DNA from: Hymenobacter sp. DG01 | GTDB taxonomy: Bacteria > Bacteroidota > Bacteroidia > Cytophagales > Hymenobacteraceae | DNA length: 64,000 bases | Assembly (NCBI RefSeq): GCF_006352025.1 | Contig: NZ_CP040936.1 | Location: forward strand, 1,116,001 to 1,180,000 | Direction of reading: 5' to 3' | Part shown: piece by piece, positions 7,709 to 14,831 of the stretch | Layout: every line of letters begins with the position of its first letter | Numbering within the stretch: the stretch's first letter is position 1 | Program-made: the position numbers and the translations under genes | Notes under the pieces: generated by a model | Told to the model about the DNA's origin: nothing | Seen by the model: the letters and a program-made list of their open reading frames with translations, nothing else | The model's database searches: none

Positions 7709-10700
7709 TTACTCAAACTGCGCCAGCGAAGCTACGTGGTCCTTGCTGCCGTCGGTGACCCAGGCGTCGAGCTGGGCGGGGTCTTTCATCTGCTGGCCGC
7801 GGCTGCGGGGTACCACTAGGTAGCCGCAGGGCACATCCGGCAGAGCCGACATATCACTCCAGAGCTTTTCAATCTGCGCAACGGGGTAAATATCCTCCTG
7901 GCCGTGGCCCCAGCGGTATTTTACGTCCTTGATGGTCACGTAAGTCGGGATGCGCTGGGCCACGCTGCGCACGGCGCGGGCCAGCTGGGCCTCGTCGCCG
8001 GTTTGTAGATCCTGGCGGGTGAGGCCGAAGAGCTCCAGCAGCGCGTCCACCTGAATCCAGGTGGTCATGGTATTGTAGTAGCTCAAACCCAGCTCGTCTT
8101 CTTCGTGGGGTTGGGCCAGGCCTTCCAGCAGGCGCACTTGGCCATTCACGCGGGCCAGTCCGCCCCCGCGGTCCTCAATGCGGCGCGGTATCACCTCGAA
8201 GGTCAGTACGTTGCGCGAGGCCAGGTGGTATCCCAGCGCGGCGGCGTGCACGTCGGCGCCCAGCGTGTCAATGTTGTGGAGCATGATGGTTTCCACCTGG
8301 GGCTGCTCGCGCAGGAGCTGGGCCAGGGTGCCGTTACGCAGCAGGTTCGACACCTCGTACCAGTGACCCAGGGGCGAGAAGCGCTGAGCGGCAATGTTAT
8401 CGACGTAGTCGGTGGCTTCGCCCTTGCCTTTGGCCCAGGCAATCATGCTACCCCGCACCGCGTCGCGAACCTTCTGCTTGTTCTCGTCGAGGGTTTCCTG
8501 GGGCATTTCCTCCCACATAAAGCGCAAATCCCGCTCTGTGGGCACAAACCGCTGCCCGATGCTGCGGCCCGCCGAGAGGTACACCGGCCCCGAGTAGCCG
8601 AAGTTGCCAGTGGCGGTCAGCTGCTTGCGGATAGGCTCGTGGGTAAGGTAGCTGGTGGCCACCAGGTGGGGAATCACGGCCCCGTACTGCTCGGCCACTC
8701 GGCGCGTTTTGGCTAAGTGAATCTCCAGGAAGCTGCGATGCACACCGGCCATTTCCACAAAGGGGTTCAGAGCTTTGATGACGCCCGCGCCCTTGGTCCA
8801 GCGGCTGCCTACCCCGGCGGCCAGGCTCAGCACAGCCACTTTACCGGCCCGGATGGCTTGCTCTCCCGTCGCCTCGTACTGGCTGAGCGTCTCGAACTCC
8901 ACCACATCGGGCGCTTGCACGTCCTCAATAGTAGTCTCAGCGGCGAGACGGTTGCGCGAGAGGCCGATGCGGCCCTTCTGCAGCTCCTCCCGGATGTCTT
9001 CGTGCTGGATGTAGTCGAAGCCGTTTTCCCTTTTGATCTGCTCGGCCTTCTCGTTTTCCGTGCTGCGGTTGCCCTGGGCCGTGGGGTCTGACACCTTGAA
9101 CAGGTTGCTGACAATGGTGCGCAGCAGGGGGTAGGCCAGGTTGTTCTGCTCGCAGTAGGTCGTGAAAAAGTCGATTTCAGCCCGCCGGATGTAGGAAATG
9201 GTTTCCGGTTCCTGCTTTACGAGTTGCGAAACGTGAATGGCATAGTACTGCTCCGGCATCAGGGCCTCCGGGCCCTGGTGCAGCGTGCCCCAGGAGCCGC
9301 GCTGGTTGATGCTCCAGTTATACACCACCGGCTCCATGGCGAAGGGTAGAGCCGCCGACAGCTCCTGCTTGGTCTGGCGCAGCAGCTCCAGCACCCGCAG
9401 CTTATAGTCCTCGTACTTGTCGGGATTCACGAACATGCCCATGCCCCCGCCCGACATACCGCCCAGCATCAGGAAGCCGTAATAATCGGCCCCGAACTCC
9501 TTTTTCGCCTTGGCAATCAGCTGCTCCGTGAAGTAGGTAGAAGCCCAGGGAATGATGGTTTTGATGGGCCCTTCGAAGTTACGGGCCGTATTGGCCCCCA
9601 GCTTCTGAATATCTCCCTCCCGGATGGCGGCCAGGATGTTGTCGAATACCTCGTTGGTTTGCTGACGGGCAGCCCATTCCTGCTCGCCGCGGAGCAGGTA
9701 TTTCTCGGTCACCATTTCCAGAATGGGGCCTACGTTGGAGGCCATGCCGCCGTGCATGAGCACCAGGGAGTTCATGATTTTCTCCCCGATTTCGGGGTGC
9801 ACTTCCTCGCCCTCCAGTACCCGGTGGCGGGGTAGCAACGTGCCCCGACTGATGTCATATTCCGGGTCGCCGGGCTGGGCAAACGTGCCCTGAATGGCCT
9901 TGATGCCCGGCCACACGCCGCCCGAATCCTGCCAGCCACCGCCCGAGCCACCAATCCACTCACCCAGAATAGCCCGCGAGGCTACCAGGCGCCGCTCGCT
10001 CTCATCTAGGCCGCCGGTGAGCTGCTGGGTCTGGCCCGTCGCTCGCATCAGCAGGCTGATGATGGAGCCCAGCAGGTTGGTGGAAACGGCAAAGCGCGAG
10101 CCTTTCGGAATGTCGTTTACCTTGGTAACCAGCTCAATGCCCATGCCCGGCGCCACGATGCGGGCCAGAATATCGGGTAGGCTCTGGTTGGTGCCTTCGA
10201 AGGAGGGCGGAATCAGACCCGAGGCAATGACGCCGGCCTTTACCAGGCTCAGGTAGTCGTTGCCGAAGTTGAACAGGTCGGCCAGGTCGTGCACGTCCTT
10301 GGTCGTGTTCAGGTCAATGCTGGTCAGGCGCAGCACCGGGTCCGGAATCACGCGCACGTAGGCGTGCAGGGGCGGCAGAATCTCCTTGTCGCGCCCGAAC
10401 ACGCCCAGGTCGATGGACAGGTTGACTACCCGCGCGCCCTCGGGGTAGTCCATGCCCAGGAAGAAAATATCCGACCAGCCGCTGTGCGTGAGGTCCATGC
10501 GCACGGAGGTGCTTTCGTGCAGGATGGGGTAGAAGAGGCTGCCTTCCTGGCGCTGCAGCAGCTGCGGATGGATACGAATCGGGTGCTCTTCCTGGTGGCC
10601 GACGCGGAACATCCATTGGTTGCCCTTGCTGGAGCGCACGCTCTTACGCACCTGGTCGGCGAGGATCTGGAAGGAGAGGTGATGGTAGCTTTCGGCCAGG

Positions 10701-11044
10701 GCGCTGAACAGGGTGGCGTTCGGTCCGTGCGCGTCCAGCTCCCGCAGGAAGGTGCTGATGGCGTGCTCAAAGCGGCGGCCCAGCAAGTCCTCGAAGCCTG
10801 CGTAGGGAATCTTGCCCACGGGTGCAATTTCTGAGGACTCCTGCAGGAAAAACCGGAAGCCCGCGTACAGGAACAGAATGGCCCGCACCTTGTCGTAGAG
10901 GTTGGGGGTAGCCTTCCGAAACTCGTCCAGCTCCCGCAGGTGGCGCAGCAGCTCCCGGGCCGGCAGCCCACGGCTCAGCTCGTAAAACGAGCGGTTGCGT
11001 GCCGCCGGGTCCGGGGAGGTAATGGTATCTATGAATGCATTCAT
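7709..11044 (-). CDS. Predicted bifunctional GHMP sugar kinase / UDPGP-type nucleotidyltransferase
   Basis: An 1111-residue fusion that would phosphorylate a sugar at C1 and then couple it to a nucleotide. Residues about 175-570 look like a fucokinase/HddA-type GHMP kinase: GWSDIFF at 189-195 matches the GWSDTPP motif, GGWQDSGGVWPG is at 369-380, and the C-terminal Gly-rich GGMSGGGMG is at 528-536. The phosphate loop PKGSRFAVSTNLLG (313-326) is poor compared with the usual PxGSGLGTSS, so kinase activity is uncertain. Residues about 730-1111 resemble UDP-glucose/UDP-GlcNAc pyrophosphorylases, with LAAGVGSRW at 741-749, then LHNIDTLGA and RGGGLA. The order kinase-transferase is the reverse of Bacteroides Fkp. 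The substrate is unknown. A GalU-like gene lies just upstream. Confidence 0.75.
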   Translation of the reverse strand: MNAFIDTITSPDPAARNRSFYELSRGLPARELLRHLRELDEFRKATPNLYDKVRAILFLYAGFRFFLQESSEIAPVGKIPYAGFEDLLGRRFEHAISTFLRELDAHGPNATLFSALAESYHHLSFQILADQVRKSVRSSKGNQWMFRVGHQEEHPIRIHPQLLQRQEGSLFYPILHESTSVRMDLTHSGWSDIFFLGMDYPEGARVVNLSIDLGVFGRDKEILPPLHAYVRVIPDPVLRLTSIDLNTTKDVHDLADLFNFGNDYLSLVKAGVIASGLIPPSFEGTNQSLPDILARIVAPGMGIELVTKVNDIPKGSRFAVSTNLLGSIISLLMRATGQTQQLTGGLDESERRLVASRAILGEWIGGSGGGWQDSGGVWPGIKAIQGTFAQPGDPEYDISRGTLLPRHRVLEGEEVHPEIGEKIMNSLVLMHGGMASNVGPILEMVTEKYLLRGEQEWAARQQTNEVFDNILAAIREGDIQKLGANTARNFEGPIKTIIPWASTYFTEQLIAKAKKEFGADYYGFLMLGGMSGGGMGMFVNPDKYEDYKLRVLELLRQTKQELSAALPFAMEPVVYNWSINQRGSWGTLHQGPEALMPEQYYAIHVSQLVKQEPETISYIRRAEIDFFTTYCEQNNLAYPLLRTIVSNLFKVSDPTAQGNRSTENEKAEQIKRENGFDYIQHEDIREELQKGRIGLSRNRLAAETTIEDVQAPDVVEFETLSQYEATGEQAIRAGKVAVLSLAAGVGSRWTKGAGVIKALNPFVEMAGVHRSFLEIHLAKTRRVAEQYGAVIPHLVATSYLTHEPIRKQLTATGNFGYSGPVYLSAGRSIGQRFVPTERDLRFMWEEMPQETLDENKQKVRDAVRGSMIAWAKGKGEATDYVDNIAAQRFSPLGHWYEVSNLLRNGTLAQLLREQPQVETIMLHNIDTLGADVHAAALGYHLASRNVLTFEVIPRRIEDRGGGLARVNGQVRLLEGLAQPHEEDELGLSYYNTMTTWIQVDALLELFGLTRQDLQTGDEAQLARAVRSVAQRIPTYVTIKDVKYRWGHGQEDIYPVAQIEKLWSDMSALPDVPCGYLVVPRSRGQQMKDPAQLDAWVTDGSKDHVASLAQFE

Positions 11045-11123
11045 GCAGATGCGTAAGGTCTTATAAGTAGGCGCTACGGTAGCGGCAGGCTGGGAGTAAG
11101 GTGCACTTGTTGTTTACACGGCC

Positions 11124-11218
11124 CGTCATTCCGAGCTTGTCGAGGAATCTCGCGTGCTGACGTAGAAGTACCACCACAACGTCAGCACGCGAGATTCCTC
11201 GACAAGCTCGGAATGACG
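11124..11218. repeat. Family A inverted repeat, perfect 40-bp arms
   Basis: The left arm 11124-11163 (CGTCATTCCGAGCTTGTCGA...) and right arm 11179-11218 are exact reverse complements over 40 bases around a 15-base loop. It sits between two same-strand genes. The copies at 14574-14669 and 57224-57320 share arm sequence, and the first of these also shares the loop. Confidence 0.9.
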
Positions 11219-11256
11219 GTCAAACCTGTTGTTCCAGATCAGTTATTATCAGCCTT

Positions 11257-12210
11257 TTACTTCCCTTTCCGGCTGTTGGCTTCGGCTAGCAGCTCTACTA
11301 AGGTGGTGAGGGTTTCGTCGTGGGCTTCGCCGGCCAGGCCCAGGGCAATCTGGGCGCGGAGTAGGCCCTGCTTGCGGCTGAGGTCGTAGCGGTTGCCTTT
11401 CACTTCCAGGGCCAGGTATTTCTCGGTGGTAGCCAGCTCCTGCAGGGCTGGGGTGAGTAGCACGTTCGGGCCGCCCGCCTCCATCTGGGGGTGTAGAATG
11501 CTGAACACAGCGGGCGTGAGTACGTGCATACCGAAGAAGCAGAGGTAGTAGCCGGCCCGTAGCCCGGGCGTCTGCAGCTCCAGCTCGGCGAGGCTCAACG
11601 AAGGCTTCTCAATGATCTTATCAATCTGATACACCCCAATCTGTCCGGCCAGGTGCTGGCCCGTAAGGGTACCGTAGCGGCTTATCTGATGTTCGATGGT
11701 GGGGTTCACGGCTGATACCGAGCAGCCTTCCTGACTGGCCAGGGCCAGCAGTTGGGCGGCGCAGCGCTGCCGGGGTACGTCGGAAACGTAGAGGTAGTCG
11801 CCGAGCAGGAGCAGGAAGGGCTCCTGGCCCACAAACTCGCGGGCGCAGTACACGGCGTGACCGTAGCCGCGAGCCTCGTGCTGCTCGGCAAACTGCAGGC
11901 GGCTAAGCAGGTGGTCGATTTTCTCGGCTTCTTCGCGGGCCCAGTCGATGCCCTGGTAGGACCGGAGCAGGTTGTCGCGCAGGGAGCCGAAGGCTTCGAG
12001 GTAGCGCGGGCCGTCGCCGGGGGCGCACACTACGCACAGCTCCTCGATGCCGCTGCTCAGGGCTTCCTCGGCAATAATCTGGATAACGGGCTTGTGCAGG
12101 CCATCCACGTCCACCACCGGCAGCATGGCTTTCTGAATGGTGTCGGCTACGGGGTACAGCCGCTCGCCGCGGGCCGCCGCGGTAATAACCGCCTTCTTAA
12201 TTTTCATCAT
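11257..12210 (-). CDS. GalU-like nucleotidyltransferase (UTP--glucose-1-phosphate uridylyltransferase family)
   Basis: It likely makes UDP-glucose or a related activated sugar from NTP and sugar-1-phosphate in the cytoplasm. The start is one of two adjacent ATGs at 12210 and 12207. The N-terminus KKAVITAAARGERLYPVA is a variant of the GalU start, which usually has PAAGxGTRxLP. QKAMLPVVD provides the KxMLPV motif, LLLLGDYLY the metal-binding Asp, and KIIEKP the EKP motif. At about 317 residues it has the normal length. Adjacency to the kinase/pyrophosphorylase fusion suggests one sugar-activation unit. The Ala in place of Gly in the signature loop (AARGER) makes the exact substrate doubtful. 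Confidence 0.8.
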   Translation of the reverse strand: MMKIKKAVITAAARGERLYPVADTIQKAMLPVVDVDGLHKPVIQIIAEEALSSGIEELCVVCAPGDGPRYLEAFGSLRDNLLRSYQGIDWAREEAEKIDHLLSRLQFAEQHEARGYGHAVYCAREFVGQEPFLLLLGDYLYVSDVPRQRCAAQLLALASQEGCSVSAVNPTIEHQISRYGTLTGQHLAGQIGVYQIDKIIEKPSLSLAELELQTPGLRAGYYLCFFGMHVLTPAVFSILHPQMEAGGPNVLLTPALQELATTEKYLALEVKGNRYDLSRKQGLLRAQIALGLAGEAHDETLTTLVELLAEANSRKGK

Positions 12211-12794
12211 AAACGCGTAAGCAAGCAGGAGGCGCCACGGCAGGGTGGCGACTGGTAAAGCAATACGGAAGAGTACGCACCGGAAAAAACCGATACGAAA
12301 AGCAACCACAAAGAAACGCCGAAAAAAGCCCGGGAGCTGCTACCTGCTACTCTGCAACCTTGTCTGCTAGAGGCTATAAGCCAGTAGTTTACAAGGTTAG
12401 GCTAGTGCCGGCGAAATAGAAATTCTACCGAAATCGTTGCCGGTAGTTTGGCGGGTTTCAGTCGGGCTTGACACCAGATTCAGGGTTCACTGGCTTCCGG
12501 TCAGCGGTTTGCTGAAGGGCCGCGGGAGTTCCAGGACAGGGAAGCTGAACAGCGCGCTGAACTCATCACGCATAGCCGGAGGCGCAGTATCTCGCTCGGC
12601 TAACATTATCAACGTAGTTGTCATACTGAGCTCCGCGAAGCATCTCTGGTGCTTCGTCCTCGCGTAGGAAGTTCGCCAGAAGAAGAGATGCCTGAACTGC
12701 GGCTGTGCACCTTGGCTTGATGCGCCACATGCTCGGCATGACACAATCCTTTGGTTCCACCGGTGTTGAGCAAGATGACTCCGACCGGGGCAAC
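12211..12794. other. 584-bp intergenic region, mostly without genes
   Basis: 12211-12618 shows no supported gene; short open frames here have no recognisable product. 12619-12743 is a degenerate family A repeat. Promoters for the GalU-like gene must lie at the left side, but no clear one was identified. Confidence 0.6.
12619..12743. repeat. Family A repeat, degenerate copy
   Basis: The left arm begins TTGTCATACTGAGC and continues CGAAGCATCTCT. The right side has AGAGATGC and ends GCTCGGCATGACA. The arms pair only in blocks, so this looks like an aged copy with an insertion in the right arm. Confidence 0.65.
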
Positions 12795-13916
12795 CTACAA
12801 CGGCGCAGCTTTCAGCTCCTGGCCCTGAATGGCGGCCGCCATGAGCTGCGGGAACTGGGCCGGGGTGCAGGCAAAACTTGGGATGCCCAGGGCCGCGAAC
12901 TGCTCGGCCACGCGCCGGTCAAAGGAGGGCGCGCCATCGTCGGCGAGGGCCAGCAGGGCCACTACGGTTACGCCGGCGGCTTTCAGGGCGGCGGCCCGCT
13001 TAATCATCTCGCGCTCGTTGCCGCCCTCGTACAGGTCGCTGATAAGGACCAGAATGGTATCGGTGGGGCGGGTGATGAGTTGCTGGCAATAGGTGAGGGC
13101 CAGGTTGATATCGGTGCCGCCCCCAAGCTGTACCCCGAACAGCAGATCCACGGGGTCCTGTAGATCCTCTGAGAGGTTCACCACGGCCGTATCGAACACT
13201 ACCATGTGCGTTTTCACGGCTTTGATGGACGCCAGCACCGCCCCGAACACGCCCGCGTACACCACCGAGGAGGCCATAGAGCCGCTTTGGTCCACGCAGA
13301 GCACAATTTCCTTGAGCGCCTGCCCGCGCCGCCCGTAACCGATGAGCTTTTCCGGAACTACGGTTTTATACTCGGGCTGGTAGTGCTTGAGGTTGGCCCG
13401 AATGGTAGCGCCCCAGTTGATTTCGTGGTAGCGGGGGCGGGGGTTGCGCACGGCCCGGCTCAGGGCGCCCTGCACAGCCTGCCGCAGCGCGTTGGCCAGT
13501 TTCTGCTCCAGCTCGCGCACTACCTTCAGCACCACCTCGCGGGCCGTGTGCTTCACCTTCTGGGGCATCACCCGGCTCAGCGACATAAGCGTGCCCACCA
13601 GGTGCACGTCGGCCTGCACGGTGCGTAGCACTTCGGGCTCCAGCAGCAACTGGTGCAATCCAAGGCGATCCATGGCGTCCTGCTGCATCACGGCTACTAC
13701 CGAGGACGGGAAGTAGGTGCGAATGTCGCCGAGCCAGCGGCTGACTTTGGGGGCCGAGCCGCCCAGGCCGGCTTTACGCTCCCCGTCGTTGCCGCCATAC
13801 AGTTGGGTCAGCACTTCATCCATGCGGCCATAATCCGGCGACAGGGATATTTCATTAGCGGCGTCAGCGGAGGAGCCAAGAACCAGTTTCCAGCGGGCAG
13901 CAGAGGTTGAGGACAC
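12795..13916 (-). CDS. CoxE-like vWA domain protein
   Basis: A 373-residue cytoplasmic protein with a helical N-terminal half and a C-terminal von Willebrand factor A domain. The MIDAS metal site is intact: DQSGSM, then GGGTDIN and ISDLYEGG. No ATG precedes the helical part in frame, so the GTG at 13916 is taken as the start. The segment SAPKVSRWLGDIRTYFP and the following helices are typical of the vWA member of the SWIM/DUF5691/MoxR/DUF5682 set. In this genome the other members are at 35.0-44.5 kb, so the gene has been separated from its usual partners by about 21 kb. It probably acts as the substrate-presenting partner of the MoxR ATPase at 40022-41119; this is inference. Confidence 0.88.
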   Translation of the reverse strand: MSSTSAARWKLVLGSSADAANEISLSPDYGRMDEVLTQLYGGNDGERKAGLGGSAPKVSRWLGDIRTYFPSSVVAVMQQDAMDRLGLHQLLLEPEVLRTVQADVHLVGTLMSLSRVMPQKVKHTAREVVLKVVRELEQKLANALRQAVQGALSRAVRNPRPRYHEINWGATIRANLKHYQPEYKTVVPEKLIGYGRRGQALKEIVLCVDQSGSMASSVVYAGVFGAVLASIKAVKTHMVVFDTAVVNLSEDLQDPVDLLFGVQLGGGTDINLALTYCQQLITRPTDTILVLISDLYEGGNEREMIKRAAALKAAGVTVVALLALADDGAPSFDRRVAEQFAALGIPSFACTPAQFPQLMAAAIQGQELKAAPL

Positions 13917-13951
13917 AGCAGGGGGTAGGAAATGGGGAGCTGAAAACTACG

Positions 13952-14503
13952 TTAGTCACAATCAATATGGAGCCGGTGCTGCCCGCAGTGGTGGCACTGG
14001 AACAGGTACCCGGTCAGGCCGCCATCAGCCGACAGGCTTCGGAGCAAAAAATCTTCGTCGGGCCAGCCCTGCAAATCAGGGCGTAGTTCCGGGAGCAGCG
14101 GCCGAATATCCTCGCCGCCCACGTAGCCCAGAAACACGCACATGTCTTGGCAATGCGTCAGCCAAACGCCCTGCTGCCAGGAGTTGCAGCCGGGTGAGCG
14201 GGATACTACTTCTTCCAGGGAGGCCGCGTTGATAGGAGCTGATGCTTCGGCCGGATCAGGCGAATTGCCTTCCACGGATGCCCAGTCCTGAAATTCCGCG
14301 TCCCACTTCGCGGCCGCACTGCCGTCGGCAATGCACCACGGACACAGGTCCTCCACGTCGGCCTCGCAATAAATTGGCCCGGTATAGTTGTACGGGCGCG
14401 GCTGCTGGCAGCACTCGCAGGTAATATCCTTCTGCTCGAAGAGCCCCAGGGTGTAGGCATTGGGGTTGAACGTAAACTGCGGTAGGGCGCTGCTGGCGGA
14501 CAT
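13952..14503 (-). CDS. CbrC family (UPF0167) protein
   Basis: A 183-residue cytoplasmic protein of the CbrC/UPF0167 family, named after an E. coli protein linked to colicin E2 tolerance. The start is the ATG at 14503 (MSASSALPQF). The family signature is clear: F-x-PNAYTLGLFEQ, then CECC and GPIYCEADVEDLCPWCIADGSAA, and a C-terminal CHHC pair that could form a zinc site with the first Cys cluster. It lies 36 bp upstream of the vWA gene on the same strand and may be cotranscribed. The biochemical role is unknown; families like this often occur beside immunity genes. Confidence 0.88.
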   Translation of the reverse strand: MSASSALPQFTFNPNAYTLGLFEQKDITCECCQQPRPYNYTGPIYCEADVEDLCPWCIADGSAAAKWDAEFQDWASVEGNSPDPAEASAPINAASLEEVVSRSPGCNSWQQGVWLTHCQDMCVFLGYVGGEDIRPLLPELRPDLQGWPDEDFLLRSLSADGGLTGYLFQCHHCGQHRLHIDCD

Positions 14504-14831
14504 ATTAAGTAGGGGTTGCACCGCAAAATAGGCCTTAGCGTGTGGACAGTAAAGTTGTCACGCCAAATAAGCCTGTCATTCCGAGCTTGTCGAGGAATCT
14601 CGCCTGCTGACGTAGGAGTACCACCACAACATCAGAACGCGAGATTCCTCGACAAGCTCGGAATGACGTTTGGAGGAAGCAAAGATGGCGCAACGGAGCA
14701 CGGCGCGGGCGGCTCCGGGTATGAGGCTGCTGAGCAGGAAAATACGCGTTCTGCCCAACGCGTGCGGTAGTCCGTGCTGAATACTGCGCATCCCTCGTTA
14801 CCTTCCGCCGTCTTCACTACCTCTCCGCTGC
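14504..14831. other. 328-bp divergent intergenic region
   Basis: It separates the CbrC gene (minus) from the metalloprotease gene (plus) and should hold both promoters. It contains one family A repeat (14574-14669). No gene is supported and no clear promoter motif was fixed. Confidence 0.6.
14574..14669. repeat. Family A inverted repeat
   Basis: The arms 14574-14613 and 14630-14669 are nearly identical to those at 11124-11218, and the loop AGTACCACCACA is shared. There are two mismatches in the inner part of the arms. Confidence 0.9.

Noticed and set aside
12487..12793. Short open frames on both strands.
   Set aside because: They run through the arms of a degenerate repeat and have no protein-like composition or homology.
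11124..14669. A CRISPR-like array because of repeated sequence at 11.1 and 14.6 kb.
   Set aside because: The copies are inverted hairpins far apart, without regular spacers or cas genes.
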